Source: Aplectana chamaeleonis
Lineage: Eukaryota > Nematoda > Chromadorea > Rhabditida > Cosmocercidae
Reading direction: 5' to 3'
Assembly: GCA_029168955.1 (NCBI GenBank)
Contig: JAPDOI010000272.1
Span: forward strand, 558,001 to 622,000
DNA: 64,000 bases
Position numbers and translations under genes: made by a program. The first letter of the stretch is position 1, and the number at the start of each line of letters is the position of its first letter. The notes under the pieces are model-generated. The model ran no database searches. It was given only the letters and a program-made list of their open reading frames with translations, and had not been told where the DNA came from. Shown here piece by piece: positions 11,336 through 20,702 of the stretch.

Positions 11336-11791
11336 GATCTCAGTATCGTGGAGATGCTGGGCGCACCTATGAGAGGATCCTCGCCCCACTACTATACGGT
11401 CTGATCAACCGGTTTAGGTAGCTTTGGTATGGTGTCATTGACTGCCAATGCTCGCTCAACGGTTCCTCACGGGATCGGGGTGACACCCACCCCTCCTCTC
11501 TGTTGCTTGATCAAAGAAACCCAGCTCATAGGAATTATCACCGTGGATCACTACATCCAGTACAGTAGTCAGTACCATGCCCTTCAAAAAATATCATCTG
11601 TGGATTTCTGTAGCTAAACCATACACTCAAAAAAAAACTTTTCTCACTTTAGCATGATCTTTATTTTTATTCACATACAGACTCACTACTCCCATTAACG
11701 TTTTCGTGAAACTTCACTCAGCATAATCAGTGTTTCACAAATATACAAACTGGTTTTCAGGGAAATACTGTTCTCAATTAAGCCCATTACT
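11336..11791. other. Leader of the BEL/Pao element, LTR not identified
   Basis: About 455 bp between the ORF at 10958-11335 and the gag start. I looked for a direct repeat of this stretch downstream of pol (17850-20700) that would be the LTR pair and found none by eye. No clear tRNA primer-binding site is recognised. Confidence 0.35.
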
Positions 11792-13077
11792 ATGTCATCA
11801 ACTGGCCATGCAAAAGGAACAATGACTAAGGCAGCGAATGCTCTCAGAACATCAATCGAGAAGATCGATCCATCGCTATACGACCCCTTGGAGGTCAAAG
11901 GTGGGTTGGACGAAATCACACAAGCAATAAATCACCACAAAACGGCCCTCCTAACAAACAAACTCTCTATTAAACGCTACATTGAAGCGCTTAAGAAGAC
12001 GTGGAAGGAGGCGGAGGAGCATACCAAAGAATATCCGAATTCTGAGGATAGTTCAAGAGTTCGTCAGGACTTTGAAAATCATTGGGAAACCAATGCATTT
12101 GACGGCTGCCTGGATGATGCAGAACAAGTTCTCATCAAGCTCGAGGTAGCCTTGCAACTCCTACCCTTGCCTAACTCCACCATTACCCCCAATACCCCCA
12201 CTCCAAAGCCACCACAGAACCTTTCAGGTACCCGCACTTCAAACTCATCATTTGATACAATCTCCAAACCAGCAGGCAATAATGTCAGTCCATCCCATGT
12301 CGTGCACCCTCCGGGTCAATATATGGACAGCAGTCAACTGTGAAATCCTTATATGCATGAGATGCGAATTCAAACAGACCCAAGGGCAATGACAATTAAT
12401 AATGTTGGCGACGTGGGTAATATTGATTCAATACAAGCTCATTTTGAGTCAACAAATCGAATCAATATGTCACAACCTATTGTTGCGGGGATGGACAATA
12501 CCAATACATTTCCGAATCCGCATAACCAATTCAGCTATCAAAATAGACCCACTTCAACAAATGATCAATACCTGAAACTCCCCAAGTTCGAGCTCCCGGA
12601 GTTTCACGGCGATATGGCCTCATTTCCAGAGTTCTGGGAACTATTTTCAGCAGCTGTGCACAACAATAATAGTGTTCCAGTAGCATTAAAGTTCCTACAT
12701 TTGAAGTCCAAACTCAAGGGAAATGCAAAAGACCTAATCGCGTCAGTGCAGCTCACAGAAGCCAACTACCAGGAGGCTGTGAATTTATTGCTCAATACAT
12801 ATCGCCGACCCGATATTCTTCGCAACAGGCTCTGGGAACAACTGGAAGACTTGCCTCCAGCACCATAAACCCCTATTGGGCAACGCACTACGCTTTGCAA
12901 GATTAAGGGGATCTGGGTCCAACTAAAGAACCTCGAAAAACAGTCGGGATCAACGGGGACAATGAGAATAGTCCGTTCAAAGGTTCCGCGCCATACTCGC
13001 GAGAAAGTGGGCGAACTGAGAAGACATAATGATCGTTGGTCAGTTGACACCTCATCCTCGAATTTGATCGGGTAATC
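11792..13077 (+). pseudogene. gag: BEL/Pao gag, capsid-type region
   Basis: The frame starts at ATG 11792 and, apart from a TGA at 12341-12343 and a TAA at 12866-12868, stays in the same phase to about 13050. The N-terminal part is lysine- and glutamate-rich and probably helical (ALRTSIEKIDPSLYD, then EALKKTWKEAEEHTKEY), followed by a proline/threonine-rich linker near 12160-12330. The stretch from about 12565 (LKLPKFELPEFHGD, FPEFWELFSAAVHNN) is the hallmark of BEL/Pao and related gag proteins, a region that forms the virus-like particle shell. Near 13050-13090 the phase shifts into the zinc-knuckle ORF. It is a broken copy, not expected to give a working protein. Confidence 0.85.
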
Positions 13078-13089
13078 GATCAGTTTGAG

Positions 13090-13755
13090 GTGATGGAGAA
13101 CACAGATCCAACATATTCACTCTTCTCGAACACCACAACAGTGGTGAACAATTCAAGGTCCCCAACCAGAAAACAGGATCATTACAACAACAGACAATAC
13201 AGATCACCTGTCCGGAACGCTAGAAGTTCAGAAACTGTCCGCTGTCCATTCTGCATTCGCAGAGAACACAGAGCAGAGAAGTGTCGGGAGTTACAATCTA
13301 TCCGAGACAGAAGAAACCTGACAGCTGACCTACAACTCTGCTTCCGATGTCTGAGAAAGGGACACAGTTGCTCGACATGCACAGCTCCTTGTTGTAGTAT
13401 CTGTGGTCGTGGGCACCATAAATCGCTATGTCATAGTGAAGAAGCTTCACGAACCAGAAATACATTTCACTCGCCGACGCAGAGCCGATCAAGAACTGCA
13501 CGTTCTCCCACTAGACGCCTAACCGATTATCATCGAGGGTGGTCACCTTTTGGAAGAACACGTTCTTCTAGTCGGTCAGGGTTCAGTCAATCACCTCAAA
13601 GGGGCAACAGAGGAGCATCTAGATCACCAAATTGAAGAATTCGACTCAGAGATAATCCAAAAACCCCTGTTGCCACCAATACCAATGCATTCACTACAAT
13701 TTTCAACTTACCAGAGAGCTCAGATTCATCGGAAGACGAGACGGAAGATTCTGAA
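13090..13755 (+). pseudogene. gag: BEL/Pao nucleocapsid region with three zinc knuckles
   Basis: Starting about 13243 there are three cysteine/histidine knuckles: CPFCIRREHRAEKC and CFRCLRKGHSCSTC fit CX2CX4HX4C, and CSICGRGHHKSLC fits CX2CX4HX3C. These bind the element's RNA in the particle. A serine/arginine-rich stretch follows (about 13440-13630). A TGA at 13633-13635 interrupts the frame, but the next codons continue in the same phase through an acidic segment (about 13700-13755) into the protease. Phase is therefore kept from here to pol. Confidence 0.9.
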
Positions 13756-15738
13756 TTGAGCACTATCCTAACGAATAGTGTCCAAGTATCAGAAATAGAG
13801 CACACGCCAGTGAAAACTGTAGCGTGTAAAACCATTAATTCAATTAGCGTTCCCCGTCTAATGACATTCAAAGCTCTCAGCTCTAATTTCAATACCAAGT
13901 CCCATCACCTGTTAACAGTGTTCTTGGATAGTGGAAGCCAACACAGCTTTATCGCTAAAGATACTGCTATGTCGCTGGGACTTCCATTAAAATCACCCAC
14001 GAACATAACAACTATGACCTTCGGTGGGCATCAGCATACCGAAAAGTCTTACAAAACAAAGATCACACTACAAGACCGAGTTAGTGGTAAGCAGATGCGT
14101 CTCAAACTGTGGACTCGTCGGTACATTACGACAGTCCTAGAGACGCCGGAATTCGATGACCATAACCCAGGAAAGTCAAAGCCAACAGCTGTCCCCGTGG
14201 ATATATTGGTTGGAATGGACTATTACTGGCAAATTATGGGAACGAGTTCCAACATAAATCTGCCATCAGGTTTCGTTAAAACCAAAACCCAACTCGGTTG
14301 TGTTTTATCTGGGAATCAGAGCGATTCCTCTCTCAACGTTACCGCGACAGCTGTGGCGGAACAAAAACCAGACAGTGAGACGGACAATTCAGTCCGGAAA
14401 CTACTGGGTTTGGATATGGAAGAGCTGAAAGATAACCAGAAAACAACCGATTCTGAAATAAATAAACAGTACTGCAATACTGTTCAAATCATCAACGGGA
14501 AAATACATGTCAAGTTCCCTTGGAAAGCTGACCATCCTCTTCTCTCAGACAACAAAGCGTTGGCAATGCGCAGACTGGAAAGCCAGTATGCGAAGCACCA
14601 TACCAACTCTCAGGTCTGGAACGAATATTGCAAAATCTTTGAAGTTCAACTCAAGTCTGGGATAATAGAAGAGGTGACGGATGACAAATTCATTAGAAAT
14701 ACCGCATATTACATCCCCCACCAAGCTATTATCAAGCCAGAGAGCTCCACGACAAAACTGCGCATTGTATTCGATGCATCCAGTCATATGAAAGGCTGTC
14801 CAAGTCTGAATGATTGCATACATCAAGGACCTACAATGCTACCTGACTTGTGCGGTACGCTGTTACGCACAAGACTCACCCCAATTTTGATAACAGCGGA
14901 TGTGGAGAAAGCATTTCACCAAATTGGGCTTCAGGAAGACTAAAGAGATGTCCCCAGATTTCTCTGGTTGAAGGATATATCCAGTCCACCCGATTGGAAA
15001 AACCTTCGCATCTTCAGATTCACTCGAATCCCCTTCGGGGTAAATGCCTCCCCTTTCTTATTGAGCATGTCCATCAAATACGCTTTCGAAAGAGATGAAA
15101 ATAACCTCCTACGAGAAGAAATCCTAGCCAACACTTACGTTGATAATGTCATAATCGGGGCCAAGAAACCCGAGGAGGGCATACAGAAACGGAAAAAGTG
15201 CAAGGATGTATTCCCCAGTATGAGCATGAACTTGAGAGAGTTCACGTCCAACAGTGAGGACGTTATCAAAACAGTTCATCCTAAAGACCGCATGAAGAAG
15301 ACAACAAATTCAGTTAAATTACAAGGTGTACGATGGAGTCCTCAGTCGGACATACTGAGTGTGTCCACGAAAACAGGGTCGATAGCCGTAAATACCAAGC
15401 GCACAGCGCTTCAGGCATTTGCTTCAATTTTTGACCCTCTAGGAGTCCTCACACCTCTATTCGTAAAAGCAAAAGTCTTCATTCAAGACCTTTGGCTCAA
15501 CGAATATTCCTGGGATGAAGCTTTGGACGCATCCTCCACACAAAAGTGGAAGACAATTGTTCAAAAAATAGATGGTTTCGTTGGAAAAGTACCTGGATTT
15601 GTGTCTTGCACTTCCAAATGTCAGTATGACTTGGTAGTGTTTGCAGACGCCAGTAAAAGGGTGTACGCAGCAGCTGCATACATACTATGCAGACCAGTGA
15701 GCGGCAACCCTTACAGTAATCTTATTTTGCCAAAATGA
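13756..15738 (+). pseudogene. pol: BEL/Pao pol: protease, reverse transcriptase, RNase H start
   Basis: The aspartic protease active site reads FLDSGSQHSF (about 13918-13950), a DSG version of the DTG motif. The RT begins with the conserved KFPWKADHPLL entry (about 14512) and includes LRIVFDASS (14758), LITADVEKAFHQIGL (14885-14930, first catalytic Asp), FTRIPFGVNASPF (15020) and TYVDN at about 15132-15146, the catalytic box in its YVDN form common in BEL/Pao. LTPLFVKAKVFIQDLW (15451) and the RNase H entry VVFADASKRVYAAAAY (15632-15680) follow. A TAA at 14941-14943 breaks the RT, with the phase kept, and the frame is lost at about 15730. The polyprotein would copy element RNA into DNA; this copy cannot. 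Confidence 0.92.
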
Positions 15739-16199
15739 GATTAGCTCCACCGGGACAAATAATCATCCCCAGAATGGAGTTGCTGGCCCTTGTACTAGCC
15801 GCCAATATAGGTAATTTCCTTCGAAAACAACTAGCACTACAGCTCAATGCACTGCATTTGCTATCTGACTCACAGATAGCACTATATTGGGTCCACTCCA
15901 AGAAGCCGCTCAAAGTTTTCGTCCATAACCGAGTAAAAATTATCAAAGCAGTTCTGGACGAATTAGCACAGGCAAACATTACACAGGATTCGCATCATAT
16001 TAATAGCGAGATGAATCCAGCAGACTGCGCAACCCGTGGTTTAACAGCTTCTGAGATCTCAACTCATTCGTGGTGGCGCGGTCCTCAGTTCATTCTCGAT
16101 ACTCCGTTGCATTGGCCCAACTCAAATATAGATTTCAGCTCCGCCAAGCCTCCTTCAAAAGAGGCAGCAGCAGGATTCAAATCGGTTACTACACCATAA
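15735..16199 (+). pseudogene. pol: BEL/Pao pol: RNase H continuation
   Basis: This continues the RNase H domain after a frame change at about 15730. Visible motifs are RMELLALVLAANIG (15772, catalytic Glu in the MELLA helix), LSDSQIALYWVHS (15862, catalytic Asp) and FVHNRVKII (15920). The end (NPADCATRGLTASEI, SWWRGPQFI) is the typical BEL/Pao link between RNase H and integrase. It stops at TAA 16197-16199. The next 240 bp (16200-16441) should hold the remaining linker, but the frame is broken there. Confidence 0.9.
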
Positions 16200-16441
16200 A
16201 TACAGTTATACCACTCATTCATACCATTTAATAAGACCAACTCATACTCCAAGCTGATCCGTGTGGTGATCTACGCACTCAAGTACATAAAGAAACTAAG
16301 TTTCCTTGTACAAAAAAAAGCGCACGATCAACAAGGTAAAACATACAATTTTATCCCCCGTAACTGTGGGCAAAAACATTACATTGGGCGACAAAAAAAG
16401 CAGCAGAAACCCTTGTAATTCGCGAACATTACCGCGAAGGG

Positions 16442-17170
16442 GTGGTGCAGCTTCATAGCCGCTCGATACAACGCCTCAACTTGAGTATGAGCAAGGATGG
16501 AATTCATCACGGCAATAACAGAATGGCACATGCTGAGATGGCACCATCAGCCAAGAGACCAATTCTGCTCTTACCAGGTCACCGTCTCACAAAGATGATT
16601 ATTTCGAATTTTCATCAAAAGCTATTCCATGCCGGATCATCTCATCTTGTCTCATCCTTAAGGCAGTATTATTTGATACCAAAATTACGTAAACTAGTAA
16701 ACAGCGTAATCGCAAAGTGCGTTACATGCAAACGACATCAGGGACGTCAGTACAGCTACCCCATTTCCCCTGATCTACCATCCATAAGAGTGAAAGGAAG
16801 CCGTCCATTTCAAAATACAGGTTCGGACTACTTCGGACCACTCGTCATACATTCAGACATGAACCAAGAAGCTAAAGTTTGGGTCTGTCTCTATACTTGT
16901 ATGGCGACCGGCGCTTTACATTTGGAAGTTGTTGGGGATAACTCAGCAACACAATTTCTTCTAGCCTTCAGAAGGTTCATATCACGCCGAGGCGCGCCAG
17001 ACTATGTCTTGAGCGACAACGCACCAACCTTCAAATTGGGCGAAGAAATTCCGGTCAATGAGCTGAAAAACTTCAAGAAAAACTCAGCAGTTCATAATTT
17101 TTCTGTAGACAATAATCTAGAATGGGAGTTCATTACGCCTTTTTCCCCATGGAAGTGCGGGTCTATGAGC
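16442..17170 (+). pseudogene. pol: BEL/Pao integrase: zinc-binding and catalytic core
   Basis: The N-terminal zinc-binding domain shows H-X4-H (HQKLFH) and C-X2-C (CVTC) at about 16614-16725. The catalytic core shows the first Asp in GSDYFGPL (about 16824), the second in LSDNAPTF (about 17008) and the region before the Glu in EFITPFSPW (about 17127). The frame breaks at about 17150 inside the PWKGGVYERL-type motif, so the catalytic Glu lies in the following frame. An intact integrase would insert the element's DNA copy into the genome. Confidence 0.92.
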
Positions 17171-17850
17171 GATTAGTAGGTTCTGTGAAATCTGCCTTGA
17201 GAAAGACTGTTCACAGACAAACTCTACACTTGTGGAACTTGCAAACTCTCATTGCAGAGATCGAATCCACCCTGAATACACGGCCCATTACAGCAGTGAC
17301 AGCAACTCATAAGTCGGGCGATGCATTTGTGTTACGCCCGATCGACCTCATTACACCCAATTATCGCTTAGGGCACATAGCAGGGCAAAAAACGTGCTCC
17401 AGCGCAGACTATGTGACCCAATTAGACGACTCTCAAGAACGTTTGATAAGCCAGTACACTCTCCTCCAGGATATTTTAGAATATTTTTGGACGTCATGGA
17501 ATCGAGACTATCTTCAGACACTTGCTGAGAGAAACCTCTGGCGGCAATCAGTGAAGCAGAGTGCTGGAAGATTCCCTCAAGTCGGAGAACTCGTACTTAT
17601 CAAACAGGAAAATATTGCAAGAACCCACTGGCCATTGGGTCTCGTCACCGAACTGATCTCATCCAGAGATGGAGCAATAAGATCAGTAAAAGTAAGAACG
17701 GACAAGTCGAAAATATTGAACCGCTCCATAAACCAGCTCATACTACTCGAAGTCACAGCCGAGGACAAGGAAAGCCTTCGTAAAAAGCAGACCCCCCAAC
17801 CGACGAGGATTCAACCTCACCGGAAGGCCAAGGCTCGGACTTCCAACTGA
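17150..17850 (+). pseudogene. pol: BEL/Pao integrase end and C-terminal (DUF5641-type) domain
   Basis: It picks up with VYERLVGSVKSALRKT, carrying the catalytic Glu, then ESTLNTRPIT and a C-terminal domain with FWTSWNRDYLQTL, VGELVLIKQENI and WPLGLVTELI, the pattern of the DUF5641 tail found in Pao-type integrases. Its stop at 17848-17850 is the natural end of pol. Apart from the break at about 17150, this part is open, so decay of the element is moderate. Confidence 0.9.
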
Positions 17851-17973
17851 AAGCAATTCATTTTCATGACCAGTCGATCAACACATTGTTTATGTATTTT
17901 TCGTGCTTTATCCCACCTTATCTGAACTCAAAACAGCACGATGAATCTCCAGATCAAACGAACATCATCTAAA

Positions 17974-18067
17974 CCCTCAGTTCAAAAACTACGACCCCCT
18001 CGGTGTTGGCAAAACGCCAACAATTCATCAATACATCGAAAAATCAAAAAAAATCATGGAAACAACA
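17974..18067 (+). repeat. Duplicated BEL segment, left of LINE insert
   Basis: About 94 bp (GTTCAAAAACTACGACCCCC, TCGGTGTTGGCAAAACGCCA, up to GGAAACAACA) recurs at about 19279-19366 directly after the LINE tail, with about nine in ten positions equal. It brackets the LINE fragment and behaves like a very long target-site duplication. Confidence 0.75.
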
Positions 18068-18703
18068 CCCTTCGTATTGTCGACTCGGTGCGTGATCTCG
18101 GGTATGTTTACTCCGACTCTCTTTCTTTCGACGGCTACATTGAGGAAATAGTGGCATCCGCTTACACAAAGTCGAACTTTATACTTAGGACTTTCCAAAC
18201 TCGAAACGCGGCCACACTTTTGAAGCTTTTCACCACCTATGTAAGGCCGCTGCTCGAATATTGTACTCCAATTTGGTCCCCTCCAAAACAAGTCTGTATT
18301 CAAAAAGTTGAAAGGGTTCAAAGGAGGTGCACAAAAAGGGTATTTGCAAGAAACGGGTCGTATGAAGTCAGTTACCAAGAGCGCCTGTCCCAATTAAGTG
18401 CTACCTCGCTGCAATTCAGAAGAGTGATTTATGATCAGAACCTTTTGTTCAAAATTGTAATGAATTACCTTGACATTGACAGAGACGATGTTTTTGCTTT
18501 TTCTGCATTCAACCGGAAAACTAGAGGTCATTGATTTCGTATTTTTACAGGTTCCGCACACTCCAATCTATTTCTAGAGTCGTTTTGGTCCGAGCTTCCA
18601 GCACTTGGAATCAGTTGCCATTATCTATGATACTGTCGTCGACGCCAAGAAGTTTTAGCGGCAAACTAGAAGAAAATCTAAGACAGAAAGGATTGTTCTA
18701 GCC
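18068..18703 (+). pseudogene. LINE reverse transcriptase, C-terminal end
   Basis: The open part to 18534 fuses a few BEL-derived codons to a LINE ORF2 C-terminus. RTLGYV-type thumb residues (SVRDLGYVYSD) are followed by LFTTYVRPLLEYCTPIWSP, the conserved post-thumb motif of CR1/jockey-clade RTs, and then a cysteine-poor helical tail. The frame stops at 18532-18534, but another frame from about 18540 to 18703 continues the family pattern (STWNQLPLSM, LEENLRQKGLF then TAG). A frameshift near 18535 is therefore the simplest reading. The palm domain with the catalytic aspartates is missing through 5' truncation. Confidence 0.75.
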
Positions 18704-19278
18704 ACCATTCCCGTTTCAGTCTATTGCATAATCTTTCTCATCATCCACTTCTCTTGCAATCACTCTCCCTCGATATATTTCACCGGAACTCTATTCACTT
18801 CACTTCGTTTTGTTCTCTTTTTTTTTTGTTCGTTTTTATGAGCTCTGATGGTTTGTGCATGTCCATTTGCTTGCGAAAACATTGAAGCCCCGATATGACC
18901 TAAATAACGGAAAATTTGAGCTGAAGTGTAACTCTGAAAGCTTTGATCTAGGGCTCCAATACAGGCGGACTCTCTCACTGCCGCTTGTCTTCTGTTGTCT
19001 CCTTGCTGGGCTACCGCCTGGTAGGTAGTAGAACGCCAAAGCAGGTCAATAGGCTCGTGGTACCTGTAAAACACATTTGCCCAACAAATGGAGCCGCATA
19101 CATTAACATTACCATGTCAAACAAAACTTCTGTGCGCAGCGCAATGTTCCCGTATCAAATGGGCATCAATCACTATTCATCCTATTGTTTTTCTATAAGG
19201 CTGATCACACTTTTTCATTTGTTGTTCACCTTGGTTTCCGAAACTGTAATTTTCCACAATAAATAAATAAATAAAAAC
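18068..19278 (+). mobile_element. 5'-truncated LINE (CR1/jockey-like) inside the BEL element
   Basis: The insert begins abruptly in the middle of an RT ORF and ends in an AATAAATAAATAAATAAA tail (about 19257-19276), a usual 3' end of CR1-type LINEs. Its 3' UTR spans about 18703-19256. The duplicated BEL segment on both sides shows that it landed in the BEL tail after that element had inserted. Confidence 0.75.
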
Positions 19279-19366
19279 CTTCCGTTCAAAAACTACGACC
19301 CCCTCGGTGTTGGCAAAACGCCAGCAATCCATCAGTCCATCGAATAATAAAAAAATCAAGAAAACA
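19279..19366 (+). repeat. Duplicated BEL segment, right of LINE insert
   Basis: This is the second copy of 17974-18067. It follows the LINE's AATAAA-type tail directly and resumes the BEL 3' region (GCGAACATCCGCCGTTTG onwards). Confidence 0.75.
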
Positions 19367-19615
19367 ACATATCCTGTTCAAAAAGTGCGAACATCCGCCG
19401 TTTGAACAAGGTCCTGACACGAAAAGACTCGGGAAAAAAGTCGAAGGTGCTCACACACACGAAAGCGGATCACCCGCAAGGTGTTGAGGCACACTACGTG
19501 CAGAACGACAACCATGGGGACTCATCCTGGGCTGATTCGGCTGGTGATCCACATTACACATGACCGGGTGATCCGAAACCCGTGTCAAAGGTGAATCACT
19601 AGTAGCGAACGCCCA

Positions 19616-19873
19616 CTACCCACTGTTTGTCAAATCATCATTTCCGCCGTACAACTGACTGCCTCCACGCACAACTCGTCCATCTATCATGCACATCAAC
19701 ACAATTTGGCCATCCTTTCTGGTTCTAAGACGGAAAACCTGCATCACTATGTGTCCATTGTTCCAATACATTGATTGCTCAATTCTGGGATCTGACGAGT
19801 TGTAATTTGAAGGGCGCAACTTCCAGAAGTCAAATTGTTGGACGAGTTTACCGTGAGAAAGCGGTAGAAACAT
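19616..19873 (-). CDS. Uncharacterised minus-strand ORF, 85 codons
   Basis: An open frame with protein-like composition (MYWNNGHIVMQVFRL, DGRVVRGGSQLYGG). The frame stays partly open upstream. I do not recognise a family. It lies between the BEL tail and a small inverted repeat and could be a host exon, an element-specific ORF or chance. Confidence 0.2.
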   Translation of the reverse strand: MFLPLSHGKLVQQFDFWKLRPSNYNSSDPRIEQSMYWNNGHIVMQVFRLRTRKDGQIVLMCMIDGRVVRGGSQLYGGNDDLTNSG

Positions 19874-19957
19874 TTTTTCGAAACTTCTAGGTCAAATAAA
19901 TCCATTTTTTTATTTTTAGCTTTTATCATTCTCTTAGTAGGATCATCCTCGCTCTTT

Positions 19958-20110
19958 AAGCCTCTTTCATAGTTTGCCGGCCGACGTCGGACGACTCGTT
20001 ATCATGTTTGTTAAGTCAAGATAGATAAGATGGATAGGGTAGGGTAGATAGATATTACGCATTCGATAACGAGTCGTCCGACGTCGGTCGGGCAAGTGTG
20101 AAAGAGGCTT
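19958..20110. repeat. Inverted-repeat element
   Basis: AAGCCTCTTTCA plus GACGTCGGACGACTCGTTATC on the left is mirrored by GATAACGAGTCGTCCGACGTC plus GTGTGAAAGAGGCTT-type sequence on the right, with arms of about 47 bp and a loop of about 55 bp holding GATAGGGTAGGGTAGATAG. Likely a MITE. Confidence 0.85.
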
Positions 20111-20702
20111 TAGTTTTCATTTCACGATTATTATCTTCTTATTAGTCTCTCTCTGATCGGTTTCCAATCATGTCTTTATCTCCCGCAAATCTTTCTTGTT
20201 GTTCAACATACAGAATTCACTTTATTGTTCGATTTGGATTTTATTCTCCCCCATCCTAATCTTTTTTCTTTCTGTTTCATTCGCAGAATAGGTTCCTCTT
20301 CGCTCCATGTTCATCCTCAAGTGGCTGCTCATCTTCGTTGCCTTTCAATACACGATTTTATTCGGGCACCCAGGTCTTGTGAATGAATTGTGCAGCTCAT
20401 GGTTTTTTTTAACTGGGTACGGGAATCCCTTCAAGACCCCCCCTCGTTCAATAAGTCAGAATACAGTATGATTACGACCGTCAATCTATATATACCATGT
20501 AGAACTTACTTGAAACATTCTTTTCATCCTTGAACTCGAGTGATTTCAAGATTTCTCCTCTCCACTCCACACATTCATAGTTATACACTGACCATTTTCA
20601 TTCCACCACTAGATCATTTCATCGTCAGTTCATTATAATAACTATTTCATTGCTGTCTCGTAACCTTCCCAATTCCAGATTGGTAATCAGCGATCGTTCG
20701 AA
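20111..20702. other. Non-coding stretch before the second gag-like ORF
   Basis: T/C-rich sequence without a supportable gene. It may be leader or 5' terminal sequence of the element carrying the ORF at 20703, but no repeat partner was found. Confidence 0.4.

Larger units (their letters stand above)
11792..19610 (+). mobile_element. Degenerate BEL/Pao LTR retrotransposon
   Basis: The domain order gag, zinc knuckles, aspartic protease, reverse transcriptase, RNase H, integrase, C-terminal extension on one strand, with protease before RT and integrase last, fits BEL/Pao. The element is dead: in-frame stops at 12341, 12866, 13633 and 14941, plus frame changes near 13050-13090, 15730, 16200-16440 and 17150. 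A LINE fragment interrupts its 3' tail. The 3' limit is approximate because no LTRs were recognised; the A-rich tail after 19283 is assigned from the duplicated BEL segment on both sides of the LINE. Confidence 0.85.

Noticed and set aside
12079..15679. Minus-strand ORFs of 60-100 codons under the BEL/Pao element
   Set aside because: They are antisense shadows of gag and pol frames with no domain of their own.
11336..20700. LTR pair for the BEL/Pao element
   Set aside because: I searched by eye for a direct repeat upstream of 11792 and downstream of 17850 and found none, so no LTR is annotated.
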